A stretch of DNA of 45,223 nucleotides from contig JACPRP010000028.1 in the NCBI GenBank assembly GCA_016189905.1, forward strand, positions 1 through 45,223, in the 5' to 3' direction. Shown in pieces: positions 26,169 through 33,799 of the stretch (positions are counted from its first letter, which is position 1; each line of letters opens with the position of its first letter). Under the pieces are notes generated by a model. It ran no database searches. It was not told the origin of the DNA and was given only the letters and a program-made list of their open reading frames with translations. The position numbers and the translations under genes are program-made. Origin of the DNA: Chloroflexota bacterium (GTDB lineage Bacteria; Chloroflexota; UBA6077; FW602-bin22; JACPRP01).

Positions 26169-26290
26169 ATAGCGTTTTGCGAAAAGATTGAGCTGTTGTC
26201 CAGGGTGTGTAGGGGCGACTGGCAGAAGGGGCGACTGGCAGTCGCCCTCAGCAGAGAACCGAGTGGTCAATATCAACGCAAACCGCTGTA
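26169..26290. mobile_element. MITE-like repeat, copy 2
   Basis: Same family as 17475 and 44938. The ends are ATAGCGTTTTGCG and CGCAAACCGCTGTA. The internal hairpin GGCGACTG-G-CAGTCGCC is preceded by one extra GGGGCGACTGGCAGA unit. The right end lies just upstream of the GAPDH ribosome site. Confidence 0.75.
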
Positions 26291-26320
26291 GTATAAGTCG
26301 TCCAAGAGGAGGTTAAGCCA

Positions 26321-27499
26321 ATGACCCAGAAAAGGAAGGTGAAAGTTGCCGTCAATGGCTACGGCGTCATCGGCAAGCGGGTAGCCGACGCCGTGGCCCT
26401 GCAAGACGATATGGACCTGATCGGTGTCTCTGACGTCGGCTTCGATTACCGCATCCGCGTTGCCGCCGAGCGCGGCTTTCCCATCTACGCCTCGCTTCCA
26501 GACAGGCGAAAGCTTATGGAAGAGGCGCGGATACCCGTGGCAGGCACGTTGGAGGACCTGTTGCAGAAGGTGGACATCGTCGTAGACTGCACGCCGAAAG
26601 GCATCGGCGCTAAGAACAAGCCCATTTATGAGAAGGCAGGTCTCAGAGCCATCTTCCAGGGGGGAGAGAAGCACGAGCTAGCCGGCTATTCCTTCACCGC
26701 CCAGGTCAACTACGCCGGTGCCCTCAATCGCCAGTTTGCCAGGGTTGTCTCCTGCAACACCACCGCTCTTTGTAGGGTTATGCACGCGCTGCACAAGCAG
26801 GGCTGGGTGAAGCGAGCCCGTGCGGTGCTTATGCGGCGAGGCACTGACCCTTGGGAGAGCCACAAGGATGGGATGATCAACACCGCGATTCCCGAGACGA
26901 AGGTGCCCAGCCACCAGGGCCCCGATGCCCAGACGGTGATCGAGGGCCTGGATATCACCACGATGGCCGGAGCCGGCCCCTACAACCTGAGCCACCTGCA
27001 CTACGCCATGGTCGAGACCACACGCCCTGTGAACGTGGACGAGCTGCGCCACGCCCTCTGGGAAGAGCCGCGCATTGCCTTTATCCGGTCTGCAGACGGC
27101 CTCGTGGCGCTGAACGCGGTGATCGAGCTGATGCGCGATTTGAACCGGCCGCGCAACGACATGTGGGAGGTGGCCGTCTGGGAGGACGCGCTCGCCGCCG
27201 ACGACCGGGAAGTGTACCTTACCTTCCAGGTGCACAATGAGGCTATCACGATCCCAGAGAGCATCGACGCCATCAGGGCTATGACCGGAATCGAGCGGGA
27301 TGCCAGCAAGTCCATCGAGAAGACCAACACGTCGTTGGGCATAGTCAAAACCCTGCTGCCCAGGACAACACCTGAGGCAGCCGTCCACGCGGCGATGGGC
27401 GTAGCGCTGCGGGCCGCGCGGAAGCAGTTCATGGAGGAAGGTTTCAAGGGGGCGGAAGAGCCAGCCGAGGCCGTGCCGACGAAGGCGCAGGCGAAATAG
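26321..27499 (+). CDS. gap: Type II (archaeal-type) glyceraldehyde-3-phosphate dehydrogenase
   Basis: A 392-residue enzyme with AGAGGAGG before the ATG. It begins VKVAVNGYGVIGKRVADAV, the Rossmann glycine motif typical of archaeal GAPDH. The active-site Cys is in VVSCNTTALCR (Cys145). Other archaeal-type markers are VVDCTPKGIGAKNKP, RRGTDPWESHKDG and NLSHLHYAMVE. It differs in sequence from the common bacterial GapA (no SNASCTTN block). Type II enzymes use NAD(P) and convert glyceraldehyde-3-phosphate and 1,3-bisphosphoglycerate. The trehalose synthase gene begins 9 bp downstream, so the two are co-transcribed, perhaps in a gluconeogenic or stress-sugar setting. A C-terminal tail of ~20 residues (EEPAEAVPTKAQAK) is extra. 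Confidence 0.93.
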   Translation: MTQKRKVKVAVNGYGVIGKRVADAVALQDDMDLIGVSDVGFDYRIRVAAERGFPIYASLPDRRKLMEEARIPVAGTLEDLLQKVDIVVDCTPKGIGAKNKPIYEKAGLRAIFQGGEKHELAGYSFTAQVNYAGALNRQFARVVSCNTTALCRVMHALHKQGWVKRARAVLMRRGTDPWESHKDGMINTAIPETKVPSHQGPDAQTVIEGLDITTMAGAGPYNLSHLHYAMVETTRPVNVDELRHALWEEPRIAFIRSADGLVALNAVIELMRDLNRPRNDMWEVAVWEDALAADDREVYLTFQVHNEAITIPESIDAIRAMTGIERDASKSIEKTNTSLGIVKTLLPRTTPEAAVHAAMGVALRAARKQFMEEGFKGAEEPAEAVPTKAQAK

Positions 27500-27508
27500 G
27501 GAACAATC

Positions 27509-28744
27509 ATGCTGCAACTGGTGGACGTGGCCCCACAGTCCGTAGATGCTTACGTCCCCATCGTGGGTTCGGCGGTTGTCGCTGAGCTTCGCCAACTCGC
27601 CCGTCCCCTGCGTGGCCTTCGAGTCGCCCAGATTAACGCCACCCCCTACGGAGGCGGCGTCTCCGAGTTGCTGCGCTCGCTCGTCCCTCTGGAGCGGGAC
27701 CTTGGTCTCGCCGCCGATTGGCGCGTGATCACTGGGGACGAGCGATTCTTCTCCGTCACCAAGGGGCTGCACAACGCTTTGCAGGGCGCTAAGTTCGCTC
27801 TCACCGACGAGGTGCGCGAGATCTATCTGAGCTACAGCACCCGCAACGCTCAGCTTCTGGAGATGCCCTACGACTTCATCATCGTCCACGATCCACAACC
27901 AGCGGCCCTGCGGTCCTTACGTGGTTCTGACGCGGCCCGTTGGATCTGGCGATGCCACATCGACACGTCCCAGCCCGATCCCGATGCCTGGGCCTTTCTC
28001 AGGCCATTCCTTGCCGCCTACGACGCCGCCGTATTCACCGTGCCGGAGTTTGTGCCTTCCGACTTTCCCGTGCAGCTCGTCGCCATCATTCCGCCGGGCA
28101 TCGACCCCCTTAACCCGAAGAACCTGCCTCTCCCCAAGGACCTGTGCCATAGAGCCGTGGCCTGGCTCGGCCTCAACCCCCAGAAGCCCATCATCACCCA
28201 GGTGGCTCGCTTCGATCCCTGGAAGGACCCTCTGGGCGTCATCGCCGCCTATCGGCTCGTGCGGCAGCAGGTGCCGGACCTGCAGCTAGCGCTGATCGGC
28301 TCAATGGCCCTCGACGACCCTGAGGCTTGGGGAATGTATCGCCGCATTATGGAGGAGAAGGGAGACGATCCCCTCATCCACGTCCACACGAACCTGACCG
28401 GGGTCGGCAACTTCGAGGTCAACGCCCTGCAGCACATGTCCCGCGTCGTCGTTCAGAAGTCCATTCGCGAAGGTTTTGGATTGGTGATCTCCGAGGCCCT
28501 TTGGAAAGGCACCCCCGTGGTGGCGGGCAAGACCGGGGGCATCCCATCGCAGGCACCGCCGGGGATTGGCGGGTTTCTGGTGACCGGCGTGGAGGAAGCG
28601 GCGCAGAAGATCCTGGAGCTTCTCGACGACCCGCACGAGGCGAAGACCCTGGCCAGGCGGGGGCGGCAGCACGTGAAGGAGCACTTCCTGATCACGCGGC
28701 TCATAGCCGACGAGCTGCGATTGCTCAACGCTGTGGCGGCTTGA
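27509..28744 (+). CDS. treT: TreT-like trehalose synthase (GT4 glycosyltransferase)
   Basis: A 411-residue two-domain GT-B protein. N-terminal blocks are [39 protein letters not shown] and [13 protein letters not shown]-terminal blocks are [38 protein letters not shown] (with the GT4 Glu pair E-x7-E) and [15 protein letters not shown]. This series matches TreT, which makes trehalose from NDP-glucose and glucose reversibly. I infer trehalose metabolism rather than generic glycosylation, with fair confidence. It is cytoplasmic and 9 bp downstream of type II GAPDH. Confidence 0.85.
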   Translation: MLQLVDVAPQSVDAYVPIVGSAVVAELRQLARPLRGLRVAQINATPYGGGVSELLRSLVPLERDLGLAADWRVITGDERFFSVTKGLHNALQGAKFALTDEVREIYLSYSTRNAQLLEMPYDFIIVHDPQPAALRSLRGSDAARWIWRCHIDTSQPDPDAWAFLRPFLAAYDAAVFTVPEFVPSDFPVQLVAIIPPGIDPLNPKNLPLPKDLCHRAVAWLGLNPQKPIITQVARFDPWKDPLGVIAAYRLVRQQVPDLQLALIGSMALDDPEAWGMYRRIMEEKGDDPLIHVHTNLTGVGNFEVNALQHMSRVVVQKSIREGFGLVISEALWKGTPVVAGKTGGIPSQAPPGIGGFLVTGVEEAAQKILELLDDPHEAKTLARRGRQHVKEHFLITRLIADELRLLNAVAA

Positions 28745-28767
28745 ACAAGGAAGTTCGTTAACCTTTC

Positions 28768-28784
28768 CTTCACACAATCTTCAC
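28768..28784 (+). promoter_or_regulatory. Pho-box-like direct repeat upstream of SHOCT operon
   Basis: CTTCAC occurs at 28768 and 28779, 11 bp apart, with a weaker GTTAAC one period upstream (28757). The same spacing and motif occur at 22388-22426. Confidence 0.45.
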
Positions 28785-28792
28785 ATATATCC

Positions 28793-28810
28793 ACTATACT
28801 CCAGTATAGT
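28793..28810. promoter_or_regulatory. Palindromic operator candidate ACTATACT-CC-AGTATAGT
   Basis: A perfect 8-bp inverted repeat with a 2-bp centre. Its right arm contains TATAGT, which lies 19 bp after TTCACA (28780-28785); a 19-bp spacer is unusual and typical of MerR-type promoters. It controls, by position, the SHOCT/lipoprotein/HMA operon. Confidence 0.55.
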
Positions 28811-28849
28811 ACTAACTCGGTGTACTGATTGATGAAGGAGGACACCACG

Positions 28850-29074
28850 TTGATGACTGGATATAGCGGGTTAGGTATGTTGGGGCCGGGGCTGATGATC
28901 CTGTTCTGGGTCGGGGTCGCGGTCCTGCTGGTCTGGGCCATAGGAACGGCGATCCCTTCGCGAAGCAGCACCGTTGTCCGAGAGCCTTCCCCGCTGGAAA
29001 TCTTGCAGCAGCGCTACGCTCGCGGGGAGATCAGCAGAGAGGAATTTGAGACGGCTAGAAAAGCCTTGAGTTGA
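28850..29074 (+). CDS. Small SHOCT-domain membrane protein
   Basis: About 74 residues from TTG 28850 (AAGGAGG 8 bp upstream), with ATG 28853 next to it. One membrane segment (LGPGLMILFWVGVAVLLVWAIG) is followed by the SHOCT hairpin PLEILQQRYARGEISREEFE. The Met/Gly-containing N-terminus (TGYSGLGMLGPG) is short. It is first in a three-gene unit with a lipoprotein (11 bp gap) and an HMA membrane protein. The same pairing of SHOCT with exported metal-ligand proteins is seen at 16179-17357. Confidence 0.85.
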   Translation: MMTGYSGLGMLGPGLMILFWVGVAVLLVWAIGTAIPSRSSTVVREPSPLEILQQRYARGEISREEFETARKALS

Positions 29075-29085
29075 GAGGAAGGGCG

Positions 29086-29589
29086 ATGAAGCTTAACTTG
29101 AGACCGACGATCCTGAGACTATCATTGTTGGCGCTCATCGCGGCGGCGTTCCTGGTCGCCGGCTGCGCTTCGAGCGCCGCCCAATCAGCTTCTAATACCA
29201 ATGGCGGCGGAGGCAAGGCGACGGGGGCCGCCGGCCTCACGCAGACCAGCCAGGAGGGCAGCGTTACTATTAAAGCAACCTGGGAAAATCCTTCGGAAGC
29301 AGGAACGTCACCCGTTCGCTTTGCCATCGTGATGGATACTCATTCCGTGGATCTAGACAGCTACGACCTGGGTAAGCTGGCCATGCTGCGCACTGACCAG
29401 GGCATCGAGGTAGCTCCAGACATGTGGGATGCCCCGCCGGGAGGACATCACAGAAGTGGCCAATTGACCTTTCCTCAAACATCGGGCGGCCAGCCCGTGA
29501 TTGGTCCGCAAACGGCGCGCATCGAGCTTGTGATCCGCGACGTCGCCGGCGTCAAGGAACGCAGCCTACAATGGGAGGTGTCCCGATGA
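29086..29589 (+). CDS. Lipoprotein with conserved-looking GGHH motif
   Basis: A 167-residue protein starting at ATG 29086 (AGAGGAAGG upstream). The signal peptide ends in the lipobox LVAGC (Cys ~28). A Ser/Gly-rich linker follows (SNTNGGGGKATGAAG), then a beta-rich domain from residue ~55. Notable blocks are VRFAIVMDTHSVDLDSYDL, KLAMLRTDQGIEVAPDMW and APPGGHHRSGQLTFP. The two His, and Met and Asp nearby, are plausible metal ligands. I recall similar proteins of unknown function next to copper genes, but cannot confirm it here. Its stop overlaps the start of the HMA gene (ATGA). Confidence 0.75.
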   Translation: MKLNLRPTILRLSLLALIAAAFLVAGCASSAAQSASNTNGGGGKATGAAGLTQTSQEGSVTIKATWENPSEAGTSPVRFAIVMDTHSVDLDSYDLGKLAMLRTDQGIEVAPDMWDAPPGGHHRSGQLTFPQTSGGQPVIGPQTARIELVIRDVAGVKERSLQWEVSR

Positions 29590-30359
29590 GTTCTTTACCG
29601 GAGCGAAGCGTTGAGTTGGCTGCCGCCTTCAACGGGTCCGGTGGCCAGGAGATTTCGCTCTCCGTTCGAGGGATGACCTGCGGTTCCTGCGTGCGTCACG
29701 TCCAGAGCGCGCTGAAGGAACTCGCGGGCGTGGAGGCAGCGGAGGTGAACCTCGCCACCGGCACCGCGAGAGTGCGATATAACCCGGCGCAGGCGACAGT
29801 CCAGGCGCTCAAAGAAGCGGTGAAAAACGCCGGGTACGCCGCCGATGAGATATCGCCGAACGCGGAGATCAGCCTGCCAGGACAGGAAACAGCCGTTGGT
29901 TCGAGGACTGTTCCTCGCCTACCCATCGCCGTCGGCCTGATGGCGGCGATAGCGCTGGCAGGGATATATCTGGGCATCGTCGCCGTCGCTCAGGACTGGA
30001 ACCACGCCATAGAGCTCTTCACCACCGACTGGTACTTCGTTCTCGCTATCACCGCAGGGTTCGGGACGCAGGTCGGCCTGTTCACGTACGTGCGGACCGT
30101 TATCCTCGCTCCCAGTCAGACCAAATCGACCGTCGCGGTCACGGGAGCCGGCACCGGCACTTCGACGGTGTCTATGCTGGCCTGCTGCGCCCACCACCTG
30201 ACCGACGTCTTGCCACTGGTGGGACTATCGGGCGCAGCTATCTTCCTCACAGACTACCGCGTGCCTTTTATGGTCCTGGGCATTGCCACTAACGTCGTGG
30301 GCATCTTCGTCATGCTGCGCCTTATCCGCAGGCTCCGCACACAAGCCTGTCAGATCTGA
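29586..30359 (+). CDS. HMA-domain membrane protein with CCAHH motif
   Basis: A 257-residue protein; GGGAGGTG precedes the ATG, which overlaps the lipoprotein stop. Residues ~23-85 are a heavy-metal-associated domain with the ligand loop GMTCGSCVRHV. From ~residue 118 there are about five membrane segments (LPIAVGLMAAIALAGIYLGI; WYFVLAITAGFGTQVGLF). A loop then carries MLACCAHHLTDVLPLVG, two Cys and two His in a row, followed by two more segments. There is no P-type ATPase phosphorylation motif (DKTGT), so this is not a truncated CopA by motif order. I infer a metal (Cu, Co or Hg) receptor or transporter of an undescribed type. It resembles MerT only in overall plan. Confidence 0.8.
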   Translation: MSSLPERSVELAAAFNGSGGQEISLSVRGMTCGSCVRHVQSALKELAGVEAAEVNLATGTARVRYNPAQATVQALKEAVKNAGYAADEISPNAEISLPGQETAVGSRTVPRLPIAVGLMAAIALAGIYLGIVAVAQDWNHAIELFTTDWYFVLAITAGFGTQVGLFTYVRTVILAPSQTKSTVAVTGAGTGTSTVSMLACCAHHLTDVLPLVGLSGAAIFLTDYRVPFMVLGIATNVVGIFVMLRLIRRLRTQACQI

Positions 30360-30750
30360 GAACCGGGTACTGACAAAGCCGATTGACCCCCAAGGAGTAT
30401 CTGTCGCCCATCCCCCATGCTCATCTGCTGGCTGTGGAGAGAGAGGTAGCATAGACGGCAGGCGCGAGGGGTTATACTCTCTCCCTCTCAGAATTTCGCA
30501 AATGGCGTGGCGGGTCGGAGTGTTAGACCGATGCGTCCTTCCGCCGAAGGACGCGTCGGTCTCGGCCACACCATTGGCGATAAGATCGACGGGAAAGAGT
30601 ATTACTCACCTTTCTGTGCTTTCGTCGACTCCCCCTCGTTTTGACTTGACAGCCCTTGAGAAACTTACTACATTAGCGTCGCAGCTACAACGAGGAATAG
30701 TAGCATTGGCGCCAGAACCCCAGCGCAAGAACCCTCAAGGGAGGCAACTG
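30360..30750. other. Intergenic region with hairpin repeat and promoter
   Basis: About 390 bp. It contains the palindrome ACCGATGCGTCCTTC-cgcc-GAAGGACGCGTCGGT at 30527-30560, which shares its core with the repeat at 44259 and with the insert in the GT2 gene. It also contains the promoter and leader duplicated at 33800. A longer open frame passes through but has no ribosome site until ATG 30751. Confidence 0.6.
30646..30674 (+). promoter_or_regulatory. Promoter A, duplicated upstream of rhodanese
   Basis: A perfect TTGACA (30646-30651), a 17-bp spacer and TACATT (30669-30674). The following AGCGTCG-AGCT and CATTGGCGC blocks are shared with promoter B at 33800. Confidence 0.75.
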
Positions 30751-31263
30751 ATGGACGTCAACGATGCAATGCTGGTAGCGATCCGCTGGGCGCACGCCCT
30801 CGCCGGTGCGACCTGGGTGGGAGGAGGCTTGTTCTACCTGCTGGTGCTCCAGCCGTCCTTCTTGACTATCGACGACCAGTCCTATATGGAAATCCTGAAG
30901 AGGGACATTGCCGATAGATTCAAGGAGATTGTGGAGTTGAGTGTGATCGCTCTCGTCGTCACCGGCGTGATTTTGTCCTTCGATCGCCTTTCGCAAGGGG
31001 GCGTGAGCAATCTCTATGTGACTCTCCTCGGTCTGAAAGTGGCGGCCGCCGCCGGGATGTTCCTGCTTTTCTGGTCGCTCAGGCAGAAGAAGGCTGCCGC
31101 GATGCCGACGGTGCATACGGGCCAGGATGGTCCTGATCTCCAGCCTTCTCTCGCCGGGAGAGTGTTCTCCCCCTCTCAGATGGTCCTCGCCCTGGGTTTG
31201 CTGCTGTTCTTCCTGGCTGATTTACTAAAAGTGATCTACGAGAACGGTCTGAGGTCTCTCTAA
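30751..31263 (+). CDS. CopD-like four-helix membrane protein
   Basis: A 170-residue protein starting at ATG 30751 with GGGAGG upstream. About four membrane segments are visible: WAHALAGATWVGGGLFYLLV, IVELSVIALVVTGVILSF, VTLLGLKVAAAAGMFLLFW and MVLALGLLLFFLADLL. The conserved His of the first segment (RWAHALAGATWVGG) is the hallmark of CopD/cytochrome-b-like copper-resistance proteins. The role is probably metal- or heme-linked at the membrane, by family only. The UreH-like transporter follows 28 bp later on the same transcript. Confidence 0.75.
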   Translation: MDVNDAMLVAIRWAHALAGATWVGGGLFYLLVLQPSFLTIDDQSYMEILKRDIADRFKEIVELSVIALVVTGVILSFDRLSQGGVSNLYVTLLGLKVAAAAGMFLLFWSLRQKKAAAMPTVHTGQDGPDLQPSLAGRVFSPSQMVLALGLLLFFLADLLKVIYENGLRSL

Positions 31264-31291
31264 AGGAAACCACGGGAGGAGACGTTATTCA

Positions 31292-31996
31292 ATGGACTAC
31301 TTGATCCTGTCGGCCATCAGTCTTGGTTTTGTCCTGGGCTTTAAGCACGCCACCGACGCCGACCACGTCGCGGCCGTCTCAACTATCGTCAGCGAACGCC
31401 GTGGCTTGTTGGCCTCGGCAATGGTCGGCCTTTCCTGGGGGATCGGCCACAGCATCACGCTTTTCCTGATCTCAGTCCCCGTCCTGATCTTTCGACTGAG
31501 TGTTCCTGATAATCTAGGACCTATAGCCGAGGCTGGAGTAGGCGTGGTGCTCGTGATCTTGGGCTTCCAGACGCTGCTGGAAATCAGGCGCAAGCGCATC
31601 CACGTCCACCCTCACAATCACGAAACGGGCGCCCATGTACACTTCCACCCTCATCAGGTCGGTGATGCACATGAGCACGAGCATCGCTTCGCCCTGCGCC
31701 CGAAGTCGATACTCATCGGCCTCTTCCAGGGCACGGCAGGGAGCGCAGCCTTGATGCTCGTCGTGCTCACCACGCTTGAGTCACCGCTCGCCGGCATCCT
31801 CTACGTCGCCGCCTACGATTTGGCGGTGATTCTGGGCATCGTCATCTTCAGTTTCGCCATCGGGCTACCTTTCACGCTGACGTCATCTCACCTTCCACTG
31901 TTCAACAAGGCCTTGAAACTGACGACGGCGGTGGTAAGCATCGTCATCGGTGTATTGCTCGCGTGGCAAGCCACACTGGGCGCAGGTTTGGGATGA
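31292..31996 (+). CDS. UreH/NicO-type nickel-cobalt transporter
   Basis: A 234-residue protein with GGGAGGAG before the ATG. The nickel/cobalt transporter signature HX4DH is present as GFKHATDADHVAAV in the first part, followed by SWGIGHSITLFLI. A His-rich cytoplasmic loop between residues ~100 and 133 (HVHPHNHETGAHVHFHPHQ, HEHEHR) is a likely metal-binding loop. About six membrane segments are visible, as in UreH/HupE-like proteins. I infer Ni or Co transport; direction and metal are uncertain. A B12 riboswitch and the CbtBA cobalt system begin ~80 bp downstream, which supports cobalt. Confidence 0.85.
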   Translation: MDYLILSAISLGFVLGFKHATDADHVAAVSTIVSERRGLLASAMVGLSWGIGHSITLFLISVPVLIFRLSVPDNLGPIAEAGVGVVLVILGFQTLLEIRRKRIHVHPHNHETGAHVHFHPHQVGDAHEHEHRFALRPKSILIGLFQGTAGSAALMLVVLTTLESPLAGILYVAAYDLAVILGIVIFSFAIGLPFTLTSSHLPLFNKALKLTTAVVSIVIGVLLAWQATLGAGLG

Positions 31997-32073
31997 CATA
32001 GTTTGGGATGATATAGTTGACAAGCGTGAGTTGGCCTGCTATCATAAACTCACTTGATCGACAATAGAATAGT

Positions 32074-32193
32074 GATGGCAGAGACGCCCCGCCCGAGGTC
32101 GGGGCTCGCGAGGGGAAATCCGGTGCGATCCCGGTGCTGTCCCGCAACTGTGATTCGGCCAACGCCGACAAGCCAGGTCCACCGCCTCTGCCA
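32074..32193 (+). ncRNA. Cobalamin (B12) riboswitch
   Basis: The core has the B12-box sequence GAGGGGAAATCCGGTGCGA, then TCCCGGTGCTGTCCCGCAAC. AAGCCAGGTCCACCGCCTC follows as the 3' conserved block. The outer stem TGGCAGAG (from 32075) pairs with CTCTGCCA near 32186-32193. A terminator follows at 32246, so the RNA probably shuts off transcription of cbtBA when B12 is plentiful. Confidence 0.92.
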
Positions 32194-32245
32194 CGTGCTG
32201 ACGGCCTTCGAGGAAAGGTGCGGGCAGGTGTAGTCGAAGAAGACT

Positions 32246-32283
32246 CCCCCTCCCTGTCATTCTACAAGGGCCGGGGGTTTTTT
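32246..32283 (+). terminator. Riboswitch terminator (expression platform)
   Basis: CCCCC-T-CCCT pairs with AGGG-CC-GGGGG (loop ~11 nt) and is followed by six T. It stands 50 bp after the B12 aptamer and before cbtB. Confidence 0.75.
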
Positions 32284-32569
32284 GTTACCCCCGGTCTTAC
32301 GAAGGGCAGGGTGTTTTTGTTGTTACGCCTTGCATCCCTTACTATCTCCTCGTCCCATTCCCGACTGGTCGTCGAACAGTTTGGTAAAGCCTCTGGAATC
32401 CCAGTTTGCTCATTGACAGCACAAGGCTCAATCCGGTGGCAAGGTCCAATAGCGGAGACGGAATGACGGGGCCAGAGGCGATACAGGAGAGGAGGTGATG
32501 ACCCTAGCCACTTCTTGGTTGTTACGAGCCATCACAAAATCGCTTTGATTAGAGGAAGGAGTATCTTCA
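32284..32569. other. Leader region between riboswitch terminator and cbtB
   Basis: About 285 bp with no gene. A near-perfect Shine-Dalgarno GGAGGTGATG at 32491 is followed at once by a 16-codon frame (32498-32548), but the spacing is too short for normal initiation. No convincing second regulatory RNA was seen. Confidence 0.4.
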
Positions 32570-32776
32570 ATGGCACACGTCTTTACGCCAGCGACAACAC
32601 ATGACTGGCGAATTCCACTGGGCGCACTTCTGCTGGGGCTGCTGGCGTTCTACCTCCTGGCTCTCGATCAGGGGTTACTCTTATCTTTGGTCCAGGGGAA
32701 TGTCGCTTTCGATCAGAACCTGGTGCACGAGATCACCCACGATGCGCGGCACGCGGCCGGTTTTCCCTGCCACTGA
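32570..32776 (+). CDS. cbtB: CbtB-like cobalt transporter subunit
   Basis: A 68-residue protein with AAGGAG before the ATG. One membrane segment (IPLGALLLGLLAFYLLALD) is followed by QGNVAFDQNLVHEITHDARH and a C-terminal AAGFPCH. The His/Cys-rich end (HDARH, FPCH) is characteristic of CbtB, the small subunit of the B12-regulated cobalt transporter. It is downstream of the B12 riboswitch and 183 bp upstream of cbtA, the expected order. Confidence 0.9.
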   Translation: MAHVFTPATTHDWRIPLGALLLGLLAFYLLALDQGLLLSLVQGNVAFDQNLVHEITHDARHAAGFPCH

Positions 32777-32845
32777 TGAGCAGGGCCGTCGATAAACTGG
32801 AAACGACGTAGGCAAGGTTTCGCGTCTTTCAGGTGGTCGACACTT

Positions 32846-32891
32846 GAGGATGGCTGCGGTGACCGTGCGCGATCAACTCGCAGCCTTCCTC
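32846..32891. promoter_or_regulatory. Stem-loop between cbtB and cbtA
   Basis: GAGGA-T-GGCTGCG pairs with CGCAGCC-T-TCCTC across a 20-bp loop. There is no T-run. It may affect processing or the ratio of CbtB to CbtA. Confidence 0.45.
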
Positions 32892-32959
32892 ATCGCCGAT
32901 TGCCGAATTTGTTGTCTACACGTCGGCACGAAAGGAGCCACGAGTTGAGAGGAGAAGTG

Positions 32960-33724
32960 ATGGAATCAAGATCGTTAGGGAGCATAATCCTGAGCGCGGT
33001 CATCGTGGGGTTGATAGCGGGGCTGCTGGTAGCGGCGTTCCATTTCGTTTTAACCGAGCCGATCATCGAACGCTCTATAGAAATAGAAAGTTCGCTACGT
33101 CAGGTCCAGGAGGCCACCGCCGAAACCCTGCTGGTGGATCGCGATGCGCAGCGGGCTGGACTTTTCCTGGGCTTTTTGCTGTATGGGCTTACGTGGGGCC
33201 TTCTTTTCAGCGTGCTGTATCATATTGTGCAGAATCCGCTGCGCGATATGAGCACGTTTTCGCGCAGCTCAACCCTGGCGCTGCTCACCGGTTGGTCGGT
33301 AGCCCTTTTCCCATTCCTGAAGTATCCCGCGAATCCGCCGGGCGTGGGCGATCCGGAGACGATTCAATATCGACAGACCTTCTACCTGGCTTTCATCGCT
33401 CTCTCGGTGGCCATCACCTGCCTGGCTTTTGTGATTCAACGGTATCTGAGTCGTCCTCACGCCGCGGGGCGAAGCCCGTGGTCGAAGTGGGCAATCGTGC
33501 TGGGGGCGTACGCCGTGCCAGCGGTGCTGTTGTACATTGCCTTTCCGCCAAATCCCGATCCTGTCCCAATGCCAGCCAGTCTGGTAGAGATGTTCCGGAT
33601 TCTCTCCTTCGCAGGCCTGGCTCTTTTCTGGCTCGCCTATGCGGTGGGGTTTGCCTGGCTCGCGGTTCGAGCCGAGCGACCAGAGCGGGCCAAGAACGTC
33701 ATCTTTGCCATTAAGAAGGCCTGA
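32960..33724 (+). CDS. cbtA: CbtA-like cobalt transporter subunit
   Basis: A 254-residue protein starting at ATG 32960 (GAGAGGAG upstream). About six membrane segments are visible, beginning SIILSAVIVGLIAGLLVAAF. FLGFLLYGLTWGLLFSVLYH, LFPFLKYPANPPGVGDPETI and YRQTFYLAFIALSVAITCLA are the CbtA consensus blocks. CbtA with CbtB forms a B12-repressed cobalt uptake system; this is known by bioinformatic association rather than deep biochemistry. Its 3' end is followed ~75 bp later by promoter B for the rhodanese. Confidence 0.9.
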   Translation: MESRSLGSIILSAVIVGLIAGLLVAAFHFVLTEPIIERSIEIESSLRQVQEATAETLLVDRDAQRAGLFLGFLLYGLTWGLLFSVLYHIVQNPLRDMSTFSRSSTLALLTGWSVALFPFLKYPANPPGVGDPETIQYRQTFYLAFIALSVAITCLAFVIQRYLSRPHAAGRSPWSKWAIVLGAYAVPAVLLYIAFPPNPDPVPMPASLVEMFRILSFAGLALFWLAYAVGFAWLAVRAERPERAKNVIFAIKKA

Positions 33725-33799
33725 TACCGGTGTATCCCGAAGGAGTTCGCCGATGGAGCTTCGTGAATTCTGGCCCACACTCGATTCGTCAAAGAAGCC

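Larger units (their letters stand above)
25698..26320. other. Gene-free repeat nest between kinase and GAPDH
   Basis: About 620 bp contain, in order, a 12-bp tandem array, a ubiB remnant, a MITE-like element with perfect ends (25908-26030), ~135 bp of nondescript sequence and a second MITE-like element (26169-26290). The GAPDH ribosome site AGAGGAGG follows. No promoter for GAPDH is obvious. Confidence 0.7.

Noticed and set aside
26678-27898. 406-codon frame antisense to GAPDH and treT
   Set aside because: It mirrors codon bias of the sense genes, spans two genes and has no motif or ribosome site.
29586-30359. HMA protein as a truncated CopA
   Set aside because: The membrane part does not match CopA order, and no CPC/DKTGT remnants are found downstream.
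30283-30750. N-terminal extension of the CopD-like protein
   Set aside because: The extended frame reads through a palindromic repeat and the promoter; ATG 30751 has the ribosome site.
32134-32466. 110-codon frame across the B12 riboswitch
   Set aside because: It lies within the aptamer and terminator and has no coding character.
32498-32548. 16-codon ORF after GGAGGTGATG upstream of cbtB
   Set aside because: The ATG is only 2 bp after the Shine-Dalgarno core, too close for initiation, and the peptide has no regulatory pattern.
22526-32874. Shared 14-mer GACCGTGCGCGATC at ~22530 and ~32861
   Set aside because: Only two copies with unrelated flanks; could be chance in GC-rich DNA.
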